From positions 1,302,001 to 1,366,000 of the forward strand of contig NZ_CP099466.1 in the NCBI RefSeq assembly GCF_023921125.1: a stretch of DNA of 64,000 bases. Reading direction: 5' to 3'. Each line of letters starts with the position of its first letter. Position 1 is the stretch's first letter. This stretch comes from Arthrobacter caoxuetaonis (lineage in GTDB: Bacteria > Actinomycetota > Actinomycetes > Actinomycetales > Micrococcaceae). The position numbers and the translations under genes are program-made. The notes beneath the pieces were generated by a model. That model was not told the DNA's origin. It did not search any database and was given only the letters and a program-made list of their open reading frames with translations. Below are positions 8,946 to 18,117 of this stretch, in pieces.

Positions 8946-10178
8946 CTAGTCGTTGTTCGGCTCTGCCGGTGCCCCGTCCGGCTCCGCCAGCCCGCGGGGG
9001 TCGCCGCCGCTGGTGAGCTGGATCCTTATCACCTTCCCGTCGAAGACTGGCGGCGGCGCATTCGGATCAGTGGGTTCGCCCGGCTCCGGGAAACCCCCGG
9101 GGGGAATGGCATCTGTACTCGCGTACAGCGCCGAGCCCCGCAGTTCAACGTCGGCCGGAGCAACAACCTCCAGGAATGGCTGGGCAGTAGTGGTCCCGCG
9201 TGGAATCACCGAGATCCGGTTCGCGAAAAGTTCTGCAACGTAGATGTCGCCGCGGGCGCTGACTGCGATCCCGGTGGGGGTCACCAGGCCCGTGGCGGCG
9301 AGTTCAACCGCACCTGTGCGCAGGTTCACGGTGTAAATGGAACCGGGTCCGCCGGGTCCGCCGGGAAGGGTTGCCACATAGAGCCTTCCGTCGCCTCCCA
9401 TGGCCATGTCAGTAGGGACCGGTTCTGCGAAGTACTCATGGCCCACGGTGCAGGCCGGCAGCCGGTTTTCGGTAGCTGACTGCGCAGTGATCGGCGACGC
9501 CGCCGGCGGGAGGACAGCGACAGTGGACGTCTCGCCGCTGCGCTCGGAGACCTTGAGGATCGCGTTCGCTCCGGCGTCGGCGACGAGGATGCCGCCGCGG
9601 ATCCGCATGGTGTCATAGGGATGGGAGTCCTGAACGCCCGTGTAGCCGTTCGGAATCATCGGATCGATTTGGGCCAGGCACTCAGCATCGAGGTCCCGGA
9701 ACCCGTAGGTATTGACCTGGTCCGGGTTGGCCCTGCGTTCATACTCCGCCAGATCGGTGATGGTCCGGATATTTCCCCGCCGGTCCACCGAGCGGAGCAG
9801 CGCGACGTTGTTTTCCGGGACGCCAAGCCCCTCACCGGTGGTCAGCGTGTAGTAGGTAGTGCCGCGGGAGCGTGACACTGCGTCCGCAGCGTAGTCCTTG
9901 ATCCCCGGGTCAAGCGTGGTGAGTCCGCCGCCCTGGCCGACGCGCACGACGCTCCCGGCTATGGACTGCGCGACGTCGACAGACCGGCCGCTTCCCAGTG
10001 CGATGCGCAGCGGGGTGATGAGGCCGGTGGCGACCGTGGTGATTTCGCCGGCCACCGGGGGCTGCGGAGAAGGATGATGCCCCCGGTAGCCGGCCGCGGC
10101 GGGTGGTGCCCCCGCCAGACCTGCCAGCAGTGCTGTTGCTGCCGTCAACGACAGCAGCGATGGTGTGCGTTTCTTCAT
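8946..10178 (-). CDS. ScyD/ScyE-like secreted beta-propeller protein
   Basis: 410-residue predicted secreted protein. Residues 1-29 form a clear signal peptide (MKKRTPSLLS, a hydrophobic core, then PPAAAG). The mature part resembles the ScyD/ScyE family, NHL/SMP-30-like beta-propellers with repeated blades, for example ITTVATGLITPLRIAL near the start and LATGLVTPTGIAVSARGDIYVAE later. The ATG at 10178 is chosen over an upstream in-frame start because GGAGGAAG lies just before it. ScyD and ScyE are named from the cyanobacterial scytonemin locus, but actinobacterial homologues have no proven role. The neighbours give no pathway hint. Confidence 0.8.
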   Translation of the reverse strand: MKKRTPSLLSLTAATALLAGLAGAPPAAAGYRGHHPSPQPPVAGEITTVATGLITPLRIALGSGRSVDVAQSIAGSVVRVGQGGGLTTLDPGIKDYAADAVSRSRGTTYYTLTTGEGLGVPENNVALLRSVDRRGNIRTITDLAEYERRANPDQVNTYGFRDLDAECLAQIDPMIPNGYTGVQDSHPYDTMRIRGGILVADAGANAILKVSERSGETSTVAVLPPAASPITAQSATENRLPACTVGHEYFAEPVPTDMAMGGDGRLYVATLPGGPGGPGSIYTVNLRTGAVELAATGLVTPTGIAVSARGDIYVAELFANRISVIPRGTTTAQPFLEVVAPADVELRGSALYASTDAIPPGGFPEPGEPTDPNAPPPVFDGKVIRIQLTSGGDPRGLAEPDGAPAEPNND

Positions 10179-10359
10179 GGCTTCCTCCGTGGAATAGGTG
10201 CTGCCGGGATGTGGCTCAATGCGAGACTCACCCGGCGCGGAACCCCTAAACCGTTCCCCCATGCCGAAGAAGTCACAGACTAGGCAGGGGGTGGTGGTGT
10301 GTAAACGCGAAGTTGGGAGGAAACTGTGCCCAGCTGTTAAAAGCCGGAAACCCCGGAGG

Positions 10360-11505
10360 CTAATCCTTGGCGGGGAGCCGGCCCAGGCCTTCCACCAGGT
10401 CGGCGCCCGGGCCGCAGAGCGCGATCCGGACCCAGCCTTCGCCAAACGATCCGAAAGCAGTTCCCGGAGCCAGGGCGACGCCGGATTCCGCCAGGAACCT
10501 GCGGGTCCACCCACGGATGTCCCCGCCGGAAGCATGCGAAAGATCGGCCCAGAGATAGAAGGCGCCCTGCGCCGGCAGGAACGGTATCCCCTTCTCGATC
10601 AGTACCGCAGTCGCAGCGTCCCGGTTGCGGCGGTAATGCGCACCGGCCTCACGGACGTAGTCCTGCGGGCCGGTCAGGGCAGCGAGGGCTGCGTACTGGG
10701 ACGGGGAAGCCACGCAGGAAACGATGGATTCCATGACGGTGCTCATCCGGGCTTCCAGTCCCGGGGGCGTCACCAAGGCGCCGATTCGAAGACCCGTCAG
10801 GCCGTAGGTCTTGGACAGGGTGTAGGAGGTAACGACCCGTTCTCCGCCCCCGTCAAAGGCCAGCGGGGACACATGGGGAACGTCGTAAGTGAAAGCCTCG
10901 TAGCACTCGTCCGAGATAATCCAGAGATCCCTCTGCCGGGCCAGTTCCACCAGGTCGCGGGTGAGGTCCGCACTGAAGACAGAGCCCAGCGGGTTGGACG
11001 GCGAATTCAGCAGCAGCACCCGGGAGCTGGGAGTGATCTTGGCCTCAATGTCCTCGATCCTGGGCTGGAAGCCGTTTTCCGGGTGCAGCGGATAGTCGAC
11101 AGGCACGGCATGGAGCAGGCGGGCTGTCATGGCGAACGTAGGGTAGCCCGGATTCGGAATCAATATCTCGTCTCCGGCGTCGAGCAGCAGGCTCATCGCC
11201 AGGTGCAGGCCCTGCTGAGCGCCGGCCGTTACGAACACCCGGGACGGATCCACCACGGTCTCCGTCTGTGTGCCGACCTGCTCGGCGAAGGCCGTCCGCA
11301 GGGGAGCGATACCTGCGTTGGGTGTGTAGCCGGTCTCATCCCGGGCGAGGGTCTGCTGTGCGGCCTCAAGGATGTGGGGCGGAGTCGGGAACCCCGGCTC
11401 TCCGATGCTGAGGACAATCGAGTTCGGTGTTGCCCAGGCAGCCTGCGTGATTTCACGGATCTGGTTCGGGTCGACGGTACGCACGTGGGAGGCAAGCTGG
11501 GGCAT
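10360..11505 (-). CDS. Class I/II pyridoxal-phosphate aminotransferase
   Basis: 381-residue fold-type I aminotransferase. Visible hallmarks are the N-terminal IGEPGFPTP, the cofactor-stacking region AGAQQGLHLAMSLL, NSPSNPLG (substrate/PLP-binding Asn), SDECYEAF, the Schiff-base lysine in SYTLSKTYGLTGLRIG, and a C-terminal RIALCGP where the arginine should bind the substrate carboxylate. It most resembles aspartate/alanine-type or MalY/PatB-neighbouring enzymes. Substrate cannot be assigned. It diverges from truB, and a -10-like TAGCAT sits six bases before its ATG, suggesting a leaderless mRNA. Confidence 0.9.
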   Translation of the reverse strand: MPQLASHVRTVDPNQIREITQAAWATPNSIVLSIGEPGFPTPPHILEAAQQTLARDETGYTPNAGIAPLRTAFAEQVGTQTETVVDPSRVFVTAGAQQGLHLAMSLLLDAGDEILIPNPGYPTFAMTARLLHAVPVDYPLHPENGFQPRIEDIEAKITPSSRVLLLNSPSNPLGSVFSADLTRDLVELARQRDLWIISDECYEAFTYDVPHVSPLAFDGGGERVVTSYTLSKTYGLTGLRIGALVTPPGLEARMSTVMESIVSCVASPSQYAALAALTGPQDYVREAGAHYRRNRDAATAVLIEKGIPFLPAQGAFYLWADLSHASGGDIRGWTRRFLAESGVALAPGTAFGSFGEGWVRIALCGPGADLVEGLGRLPAKD

Positions 11506-11511
11506 ATCCGC

Positions 11512-11517
11512 ATGCTA
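11512..11517 (-). promoter_or_regulatory. Leaderless -10 candidate, aminotransferase
   Basis: On the minus strand TAGCAT is followed by six bases and then the ATG at 11505. There is no Shine-Dalgarno sequence. This fits a transcript starting at the start codon. Confidence 0.45.
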
Positions 11518-11602
11518 CCGCCGGTTGCCGCTTCCGGCGTGTTGGCGCGGCCGCAGGGAGTGCAGCCGGGGCGCAGGCGCCAGGCACGCCCTGACCGGCG
11601 CA

Positions 11603-11608
11603 TATACT
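11603..11608 (+). promoter_or_regulatory. Leaderless -10 candidate, truB
   Basis: TATACT is followed by seven bases and then the truB GTG at 11616. It is the best match to the TANNNT consensus among the leaderless candidates here. Confidence 0.55.
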
Positions 11609-11615
11609 GGAAGGC

Positions 11616-12536
11616 GTGAATTCCGGGCAGGTCCGTTCAGGACTGATAATTGTGGACAAACCGCAGGGATGGACCAGCCATGACGTGGTGGGCCGCCTGC
11701 GCAGGCTGGCCGGCACCCGGAAGGTGGGCCACGCCGGAACCCTGGACCCCATGGCTACAGGAGTCCTGGTGGTCGGCATCAACAAGGCCACCCGGCTGCT
11801 GACCTACATCGTGGGCACTACCAAGACCTACGAAGCCACCATTCGGCTGGGCCAGTCCACTGTCACTGACGACGCCGAAGGCGAAGTGACCGCAGAGACG
11901 ATTGCCGCGGCTGTCACCGACGAAGAAATCGAGGCTGCCGTCGCAGCCCTCACCGGCGACATCCAGCAGGTTCCCAGCAGTGTCAGCGCCATCAAGGTCA
12001 ACGGTGAACGCTCCTACGCGCGGGTCCGCGCCGGCGGCGAGGTCAACCTCCCCGCCCGCCCGGTGACCGTTTCCCGCTTCGAGATTCACGGCATCCGGCG
12101 CGAACACGGCGGCAAACTGCGCGACGTCGATGTCACCGTTGAATGCTCTTCCGGAACCTATATCCGTGCCCTCGCCCGTGACCTCGGTGCCGCGCTGGGC
12201 GTCGGCGGGCACCTGACAGCGCTGCGGCGCACCGCCGTCGGGCCCTACTCCGCTGACCAGGCCTCCACGCTGGAGCAGCTGGCGGAAGACCTTCGGCTCC
12301 TTGAGCTCAATGATGCGGCCCGGGCGCTGTTCCCCGTGCGTGAGCTCAGCGCCGGAGAAGCGGAGGACATCTCGCATGGACGCAGGATCGATCCTTCCGG
12401 ATTCCCGGCGGGTAACGGAGAGCCTGTCCCTGTCGCGGCGTTCGCACCGGACGGCGAACTCATCGGCCTGCTGGCGGACAAGGCCGACACAGCCCGGGCC
12501 CTGCTGGTCTTTGCCCCTGGAAATGAGAGGGCCTAA
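11616..12536 (+). CDS. truB: tRNA pseudouridine(55) synthase TruB
   Basis: 306-residue TruB, which makes the universal pseudouridine 55 in the T-loop of tRNAs. The N-terminal motif LIIVDKPQGWTSHDVV and the catalytic motif HAGTLDPMATG, with the nucleophilic Asp at about residue 44, are intact. Further conserved blocks are TKTYEATIRLG and SSGTYIRALARDLG. A C-terminal PUA-like region (about 230-306) is present, as in other actinobacterial TruBs. The start is GTG at 11616. The following membrane-protein gene begins at the next base after the stop. Confidence 0.96.
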   Translation: MNSGQVRSGLIIVDKPQGWTSHDVVGRLRRLAGTRKVGHAGTLDPMATGVLVVGINKATRLLTYIVGTTKTYEATIRLGQSTVTDDAEGEVTAETIAAAVTDEEIEAAVAALTGDIQQVPSSVSAIKVNGERSYARVRAGGEVNLPARPVTVSRFEIHGIRREHGGKLRDVDVTVECSSGTYIRALARDLGAALGVGGHLTALRRTAVGPYSADQASTLEQLAEDLRLLELNDAARALFPVRELSAGEAEDISHGRRIDPSGFPAGNGEPVPVAAFAPDGELIGLLADKADTARALLVFAPGNERA

Positions 12537-12911
12537 GTGCTCATCGACCCCCTGTTCCTTGTCGGCACGGTTGTCTGCCTGGTCTCCACGGTCCTCTGCG
12601 TCGGTGCGGCCATCCTGCGGCATGGACCCAACGACCTCACGATCCTCTCCGCGGCCGCCGTCGAACTGTTCCTGATTGTCTACGCGATTGCGGCCGTGAT
12701 CCGCCAGACCGGCGGAGAGACCCTGAACGGACCCGCATGGGAATTCTGGGGGTACCTGCTGACGGCTGCCGTCATCCCGATCGGCGCCGTCTGGTGGTCG
12801 TTGATGGACCGGTCGCGATGGAGCAACCTGGTCCTGGGAGCAGTCGGAGTCACCGTGTTCGTCATGCTGTTCCGGATGGAGCAGATTTGGGATGGAGTCC
12901 AGCTCGGATGA
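12537..12911 (+). CDS. Small four-helix membrane protein downstream of truB
   Basis: 124-residue protein with about four hydrophobic segments (residues 5-27, 37-58, 70-88, 96-112) and short polar loops. It starts with GTG immediately after the truB stop codon and overlaps the next gene by four bases (ATGA), so it is translated in a tight operon. I recognise no domain. The C terminus, FRMEQIWDGVQLG, is polar. Operon position suggests a conserved but uncharacterised membrane component. There is no evidence linking it to tRNA modification. Confidence 0.8.
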   Translation: MLIDPLFLVGTVVCLVSTVLCVGAAILRHGPNDLTILSAAAVELFLIVYAIAAVIRQTGGETLNGPAWEFWGYLLTAAVIPIGAVWWSLMDRSRWSNLVLGAVGVTVFVMLFRMEQIWDGVQLG

Positions 12912-13351
12912 AAAAACTGATTAAGCCCAAGCCCGCTGCAGACCCGGCAGCGCCGGCTGCGCGCAACACGGGGCCGGGGCGGCTCATCGTCGCCGTCTAT
13001 GGCGTCTTCGCCCTGGCGGCATCGGCACGGGCGGCCTTCCAGATCGCCACCAAGTTCGACGAGGCCCCGGTGGCGTACCTGCTGTCCGCCTTCGCAGCAG
13101 CGGTCTACATCGTCGCAACCCTTTCACTGGCCCGGTCCGGGGAAACCTCCTACAAGGTCTCCGTCGCCGCCGTCGGGATCGAGATGGCTGGAGTTGTTGC
13201 TGTGGGACTTCTTGGCCTGCTTGACCCGGCCGCGCTCCCGGATGACACTGTCTGGTCAGGTTTTGGCCAGGGCTACGGATTTGTGCCGCTCGTGCTGCCC
13301 ATTCTTGGACTGTGGTGGCTTTACCGGCACAGGAACCGCCAACACGCCTAG
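12908..13351 (+). CDS. Hypothetical membrane protein
   Basis: 147-residue protein with a basic, Pro/Ala-rich N-terminal tail (MKKLIKPKPAADPAAPAAR), then about four transmembrane segments and a basic C-terminal end (LYRHRNRQHA). The ATG at 12908 overlaps the stop codon of the preceding gene and is preferred over an in-frame start 57 codons upstream that would run through that gene. No family is recognised. The tail composition suggests a cytoplasmic N terminus. Confidence 0.8.
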   Translation: MKKLIKPKPAADPAAPAARNTGPGRLIVAVYGVFALAASARAAFQIATKFDEAPVAYLLSAFAAAVYIVATLSLARSGETSYKVSVAAVGIEMAGVVAVGLLGLLDPAALPDDTVWSGFGQGYGFVPLVLPILGLWWLYRHRNRQHA

Positions 13352-13457
13352 CTGCCGGGTCACCAACAGGTCCGCCCCGGCCCGTGAGACGATGTGAAAA
13401 ACCGTGCCGGCGCCTCAACGCGGGCACGGTGAACCGCGATCCCATCAGGGGGCAACC

Positions 13458-14084
13458 ATGACAACGCCAACTCCGGGACCGGCTGAGCAGTCCCACGGCA
13501 CCGGCGGCAGCCGGAAATCCACCCCGGGCGGGCAGTCCACCCCGGGTACCGGCAGGTTTTCCAGGCGAAGCAAAGGCAAAGCGGCCGCGTCCGATGCAGG
13601 CCGTCAGCCGGCTGCGAGGACCTGGAAGAGCTCAGATGACTGGGGCGTTTTCCGGACCGTTGTCATCGCCGTCGGCGTCCTGATCGCCGGAATCGGCATT
13701 TATTACCTGGTTACCGGAACGGCAGGAGTGGCTGAGACCAGCGGGGGAGCGGTCAATGCGTCGCTGGAGAGCCAGTTCCGCTTCTTTTCGGCCATGATGG
13801 TCGGCGTCGGAGCTGCCTTCGTGGCAATAGCCATCAAGTTCCAGTGGGCGAACATGCTTTGGCTGGTCTGCCTCATGGTCTTCCTCGGCGGAATCGGACG
13901 CGTTCTTTCCTGGGCCTTTTCCGGCACCCCGCACTTCACGCTGATCATCCTGATGATCCTGGAGCTGGCCTTCCCGCCGGCCCTGCTTGTCTGGCACCGC
14001 TTCATCGCCAAGACCAGCGCGCTGAAGAGCGAGATCCACCGGGGCCGGGCCGGCGGAGAGGGCTCCGCGCCGGCCGGTGCGTGA
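13458..14084 (+). CDS. DUF4345-like membrane protein
   Basis: 208-residue protein. The first 70 residues are a hydrophilic, Gly/Ser/Thr/Arg-rich tail. The remainder has four transmembrane helices matching DUF4345: FRTVVIAVGVLIAGIGIYYL, FRFFSAMMVGVGAAF, LVCLMVFLGGIGRVLS and FTLIILMILELAFPPALL. The ATG at 13458 is preferred because a G-rich ribosome-binding site (AGGGGG) lies just upstream. The family has no established function. It is separated from the previous gene by 106 bases, so it may have its own promoter. Confidence 0.8.
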   Translation: MTTPTPGPAEQSHGTGGSRKSTPGGQSTPGTGRFSRRSKGKAAASDAGRQPAARTWKSSDDWGVFRTVVIAVGVLIAGIGIYYLVTGTAGVAETSGGAVNASLESQFRFFSAMMVGVGAAFVAIAIKFQWANMLWLVCLMVFLGGIGRVLSWAFSGTPHFTLIILMILELAFPPALLVWHRFIAKTSALKSEIHRGRAGGEGSAPAGA

Positions 14085-14184
14085 AGGATGCTTGTTTTCC
14101 GCCATAATGGATGAAGCCTTCTGTGCAGCACCTGCTGCCCGAGGCGCATTCATGGCAGGCATTTCTCGCTGGTAAGGAGCTCGG

Positions 14185-15174
14185 GTGTATTACTGGAATG
14201 ACCTTGCGGAGGTGCCGTCCGACCTTGGTCCGACAGTAGTGACGATCGGCAACTTCGATGGCGTCCACCTGGGCCACCAGCACGTCCTTGCCCGCCTCGT
14301 GAAGGCCGCCCGCGATCATGACGCGGCGGCCGTCGCCCTGTCCTTCGACCCCCATCCGGCTGCGGTCCACCGGCCGGAAAGCGCTCCCGAGCTCATTATG
14401 GGACCCGCTGACCGGACAGAGGCGCTGGCTGAAGCCGGCCTCGATGGACTCCTGATGGTGCACTACGACCTTGACCTGGCATCGCTGACCGCCGAGGAAT
14501 TCGTGCGGAAGTTCCTGGCCGAAGGCCTGCATGCCGTTGCCGTGGTCCTGGGGCACGACGCCCGCTTCGGCCGCGGGAACACCGGTGACCTGGACACTAT
14601 GCGGGAGCTGGGTGCAGAACTGGGGTTCGACGTCGTCGCTGTCGATGACCTCGATGCCCTTCCCGAAGGTCCCGAAGACACGCAGGGGCGCCGTTGCTCC
14701 TCAACCTGGATCCGCGAAGCCCTGGCGGCAGGGGATGTCCGGACGGCCGCACGGCTGCTGGGCCGGACACACCGCATGCGCGGCGTGGTGGTACACGGGG
14801 CGGCGCGCGGCCGCGAACTGGGTTTTCCCACCGCCAACCTGGCACCCGAGTCGACAGGCCTTATTCCGGCGGACGGCATCTACGCCGGCTGGCTGGTCGA
14901 TTCCGCCGGAACGCGGTGGCCTGCAGCAATATCCGTCGGTTCGAACCCGACGTTCGACGGCGTGAGCCGGCAGGTCGAGGCGCATGTCATCGACCGGCCC
15001 CAGGAAGCCGTTGAGGATTTCGACCTCTACGGCCAGTGCGTGGGAGTGGAGTTCGTGGAACGCCTGCGCGGCATGGTTGCCTACACCGGTCCGGAGGCGC
15101 TGATCGCCCAGATGCGGCTCGACGTCGCCCGGACTAGGGACGTCCTTTCGACAGAAGGCCCCGTGGCCGGGTAA
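14185..15174 (+). CDS. ribF: Bifunctional riboflavin kinase/FAD synthetase RibF
   Basis: 329-residue RibF, which phosphorylates riboflavin to FMN and adenylates FMN to FAD. The N-terminal FAD-synthetase domain has GNFDGVHLGHQ (the nucleotidyltransferase HxGH is H28-x-x-H31), SFDPHP and a CSSTWIREAL motif. The C-terminal riboflavin-kinase domain (about 185-320) has GRELGFPTANL and ISVGSNPTFDG. Start is GTG at 14185 with GGAGC upstream. No FMN riboswitch is visible, as expected for a housekeeping ribF. It precedes rpsO. Confidence 0.96.
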   Translation: MYYWNDLAEVPSDLGPTVVTIGNFDGVHLGHQHVLARLVKAARDHDAAAVALSFDPHPAAVHRPESAPELIMGPADRTEALAEAGLDGLLMVHYDLDLASLTAEEFVRKFLAEGLHAVAVVLGHDARFGRGNTGDLDTMRELGAELGFDVVAVDDLDALPEGPEDTQGRRCSSTWIREALAAGDVRTAARLLGRTHRMRGVVVHGAARGRELGFPTANLAPESTGLIPADGIYAGWLVDSAGTRWPAAISVGSNPTFDGVSRQVEAHVIDRPQEAVEDFDLYGQCVGVEFVERLRGMVAYTGPEALIAQMRLDVARTRDVLSTEGPVAG

Positions 15175-15177
15175 ACT
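15172..15177 (+). promoter_or_regulatory. -10 candidate for rpsO
   Basis: TAAACT overlaps the ribF stop codon (TAA at 15172-15174) and would give a leader of about 120 bases before rpsO. S15 represses its own mRNA through leader structure in several bacteria, so the leader may be regulatory. That is inference. Confidence 0.45.
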
Positions 15178-15306
15178 GAGGGAAAATTCGGCTGCGGTCC
15201 GTGGCGGCTGAATTTCTTTGTGTCCATCGCTTCCATGCAGCGGGCACAGGGTTCCCGGCAGCGAAGTGCTGATTCGGGCCTCACGGCACAAATTGTAGGA
15301 GTTACA

Positions 15307-15576
15307 TTGGCACTCGATCCCGCCGTCAAGCAGGCGATCATCAAGGAATTCGCACTCACCGAAGGTGACACCGGATCCCCCGAGGTTCAGGTTGCTGTTC
15401 TGTCCCGTCGTATTTCCGACCTGACCGAGCACCTGAAGACCCACAAGCACGACCACCACACCCGCCGCGGCCTGATGGCCCTGGTTGGTCGCCGTCGTCG
15501 TATGCTGGGTTACCTGCGCGAGACCGACATCACCCGTTACCGTGCGCTCATCGAGCGTCTCGGCCTGCGTCGATAG
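15307..15576 (+). CDS. rpsO: 30S ribosomal protein S15
   Basis: 89-residue S15, a primary 16S rRNA-binding protein of the platform. From the TTG at 15307 the product is [12 protein letters not shown] and has exactly the usual length. The family motifs [29 protein letters not shown] and the C-terminal [13 protein letters not shown] are intact. TTG is chosen because AGGAG lies five bases upstream. Longer in-frame starts add residues not found in S15. The rpsO-pnp order is conserved across many bacteria. Confidence 0.97.
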   Translation: MALDPAVKQAIIKEFALTEGDTGSPEVQVAVLSRRISDLTEHLKTHKHDHHTRRGLMALVGRRRRMLGYLRETDITRYRALIERLGLRR

Positions 15577-15894
15577 TCATGCTTTGAGGGCGGTGCCTGC
15601 GTACGCGCAGGGCCGCCCTTTCCGCAGCCGCGTCCCTGGGGCAGATATGGACACCGGAACCACCGGAAGCGCACCTGCCCGGAGCGCAGCAACCGCGGAT
15701 CCCGCAGTACAGCAGTAAACACAAACACATACAGGAGTCAGCCAGCATCGCAGCATTCGCGGTCCTCGGTAGTGGTTTACGGGAAGTTTGGCCCGTGGAC
15801 CTCGATCGAAGACCGGGTGTTGAGCCACTGCAGCCGCAGGAGTTCATGGGACGATGCTGGGTGCCTCCGCAAAGCAGAACGGAGGTGACTCTCT
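15577..15894 (+). other. rpsO-pnp intergenic region
   Basis: 318 bases without a convincing gene. It holds the strong hairpin at 15587-15619 just after rpsO and ends in a canonical GGAGGTGA ribosome-binding site before pnp. Short frames here show no conserved motif. In other bacteria this interval carries RNase III/PNPase autoregulatory structure. I see no second perfect hairpin to match that. Confidence 0.5.
15587..15621 (+). terminator. Hairpin after rpsO
   Basis: Outer arms AGGGCGG (15587-15593) and CCGCCCT (15613-15619) enclose an inner CCTGCG/CGCAGG stem, followed by TTT. It is a plausible terminator, attenuator or RNase III site between rpsO and pnp. Confidence 0.6.
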
Positions 15895-18117
15895 ATGGAG
15901 GGTCCCGAAATCCAGTATTCAGAAGCCGTAATTGACAACGGCCGTTTCGGAAAGCGCGTTATCCGCTTCGAAACCGGCCGCCTGGCAGCCCAGGCTGCAG
16001 GTGCCGCGATGGTCTACATCGACGAAGACACCGCACTTCTCTCGGCCACCTCGGCCGGCAAGTCCCCGCGTGAGGGCTTTGACTTCTTCCCGCTGACCGT
16101 GGACGTCGAAGAGCGTATGTACGCCGCCGGCCGCATCCCGGGCTCGTTCTTCCGCCGCGAAGGCCGCCCGTCCACCGAAGCCATCCTGGCCTGCCGCCTG
16201 ATGGACCGCCCGCTGCGCCCGGCATTCGTCAAGGGCCTGCGCAACGAGGTCCAGATCGTGGTCACCGTGCTGGCGATCAACCCCGACGTGCTCTACGACG
16301 TCGTGGCCATCAATGCTTCCTCCATGTCCACCCAGCTCTCGGGCCTGCCTTTCTCCGGCCCGATCGGCGGCGTCCGCGTTGCCCTGGTCGACGGCCAGTG
16401 GGTTGCCTTCCCGAAGCACTCCGAGCTGGAGCGCGCTGTCTTCTCCATGGTGGTTGCCGGCCGCATTGCCGGTGACGACGTCGCCATCATGATGGTTGAA
16501 GCCGAAGCCACGGACAACGCCTGGAACCTGATCAAGGAAGAGGGCGCCACCGCCCCGACCGAAGAGGTTGTGGCCGAGGGCCTCGAAGCCGCCAAGCCGT
16601 TCATCAAGGCACTGTGCGACGCGCAGGCCGACCTGGCAGCACGCGCCGCCAAGCCGACCGTTGAGTTCCCGCTGTTCCTGGACTACCAGGACGACGTCTA
16701 CGAAGCCGTCGAGGCTGCTGCCGCTTCCAAGCTGGCTGAAATCTTCGCGATCGCTGACAAGCAGGAGCGCGACGCAGCCTCCGACGCTCTCAAGGACGAA
16801 GTCAAGGCTTCCCTGGCAGAGCGCTTCGAAGGCCGCGAGAACGAAGTTTCCGCTGCGTTCCGTGCCGTCACCAAGCAGGTTGTGCGCCAGCGCATCCTCA
16901 AGGACCAGATCCGCATCGACGGCCGCGGCCTGACGGACATCCGCCAGCTCACCGCCGAGGTTGAGGTTCTGCCCCGCGTCCACGGTTCGGCTATCTTCGA
17001 GCGCGGTGAAACCCAGATCCTGGGCGTCACCACGCTGAACATGCTGAAGATGGAACAGCAGATCGACTCCCTGTCGCCGGTAACGCGCAAGCGCTACATG
17101 CACAACTACAACTTCCCGCCGTACTCCACCGGTGAGACCGGCCGCGTGGGTTCGCCCAAGCGCCGCGAAATCGGCCACGGCGCCCTGGCAGAGCGCGCCC
17201 TCATGCCGGTGCTGCCGTCGCGTGAAGAATTCCCGTACGCCATCCGCCAGGTCTCCGAAGCCCTGAGCTCCAACGGCTCCACCTCGATGGGTTCGGTCTG
17301 CGCCTCGACGCTGTCCATGCTCAACGCCGGTGTTCCGCTGCGCGCTCCGGTTGCCGGCATCGCCATGGGCCTGGTTTCCGACCAGGTCGACGGCGAAACC
17401 CGCTACGCAGCCCTGACCGATATCCTCGGCGCCGAAGATGCCTTCGGTGACATGGACTTCAAGGTTGCCGGTACCTCCGAGTTCGTCACGGCCATCCAGC
17501 TGGACACCAAGCTCGACGGCATCCCCGCCTCGGTCCTGGCCGCCGCACTGAAGCAGGCCCGCGAAGCACGCCTGCACATCCTCGGCGTCATGGATGCTGC
17601 GATCGATACCCCGGATGAGCTCTCCGAGTTCGCTCCGCGGATCATCTCGGTCAAGATCCCCGTGGACAAGATCGGCGAGGTCATTGGCCCGAAGGGCAAG
17701 ATGATCAACCAGATCCAGGAAGACACCGGCGCTGACATCTCGATTGAAGATGACGGCACGGTCCTGATCGGCGCCACGGACGGCACGTCCGCCGAGGCTG
17801 CCCGGGCCGCGATCAACGCGATCGCGAACCCGATGGTTCCGGAACTGGGCGAGCGCTACCTGGGCACAGTCGTGAAGACCACCACCTTCGGTGCCTTCAT
17901 CTCCCTGACCCCGGGCAAGGACGGCCTGCTGCACATCTCCGAGCTGCGCAAGCTCTCGGGCGGCAAGCGCGTCGACAACGTTGATGACGTTGTCTCCGTC
18001 GGCCAGAAGATCCAGGTCGAAATCACCAAGATCGACGACCGCGGAAAGCTTTCCCTCTCGCCGGTTGTTGCGGAAGATGACGCCGAAGGCGAACTGGCTG
18101 CCGAGACAGCAGAGTAA
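15895..18117 (+). CDS. pnp: Polyribonucleotide nucleotidyltransferase (PNPase)
   Basis: 740-residue PNPase, the trimeric 3'-5' phosphorolytic exoribonuclease (in actinobacteria also called GpsI). Two RNase PH domains are present (about 20-235 and 330-560; the second contains [17 protein letters not shown]). A KH domain ([15 protein letters not shown] near residue 600) and an S1 domain ([24 protein letters not shown]) follow, with a short acidic tail. ATG is preceded by GGAGGTGA at ideal spacing. The M16 protease gene starts at the base after its stop, so the two are co-transcribed. Confidence 0.97.
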   Translation: MEGPEIQYSEAVIDNGRFGKRVIRFETGRLAAQAAGAAMVYIDEDTALLSATSAGKSPREGFDFFPLTVDVEERMYAAGRIPGSFFRREGRPSTEAILACRLMDRPLRPAFVKGLRNEVQIVVTVLAINPDVLYDVVAINASSMSTQLSGLPFSGPIGGVRVALVDGQWVAFPKHSELERAVFSMVVAGRIAGDDVAIMMVEAEATDNAWNLIKEEGATAPTEEVVAEGLEAAKPFIKALCDAQADLAARAAKPTVEFPLFLDYQDDVYEAVEAAAASKLAEIFAIADKQERDAASDALKDEVKASLAERFEGRENEVSAAFRAVTKQVVRQRILKDQIRIDGRGLTDIRQLTAEVEVLPRVHGSAIFERGETQILGVTTLNMLKMEQQIDSLSPVTRKRYMHNYNFPPYSTGETGRVGSPKRREIGHGALAERALMPVLPSREEFPYAIRQVSEALSSNGSTSMGSVCASTLSMLNAGVPLRAPVAGIAMGLVSDQVDGETRYAALTDILGAEDAFGDMDFKVAGTSEFVTAIQLDTKLDGIPASVLAAALKQAREARLHILGVMDAAIDTPDELSEFAPRIISVKIPVDKIGEVIGPKGKMINQIQEDTGADISIEDDGTVLIGATDGTSAEAARAAINAIANPMVPELGERYLGTVVKTTTFGAFISLTPGKDGLLHISELRKLSGGKRVDNVDDVVSVGQKIQVEITKIDDRGKLSLSPVVAEDDAEGELAAETAE

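Noticed and set aside
14100..14184. FMN riboswitch before ribF
   Set aside because: None of the conserved RFN elements is visible in the 100-base gap.
14938..14950. GGTTCGAACCCGA, like a tRNA T-arm
   Set aside because: It lies inside the ribF coding sequence (VGSNPTF), and no cloverleaf or acceptor stem surrounds it.
15919..17934. Minus-strand open frame of about 670 codons opposite pnp
   Set aside because: Antisense shadow of PNPase, no homology or ribosome-binding site.
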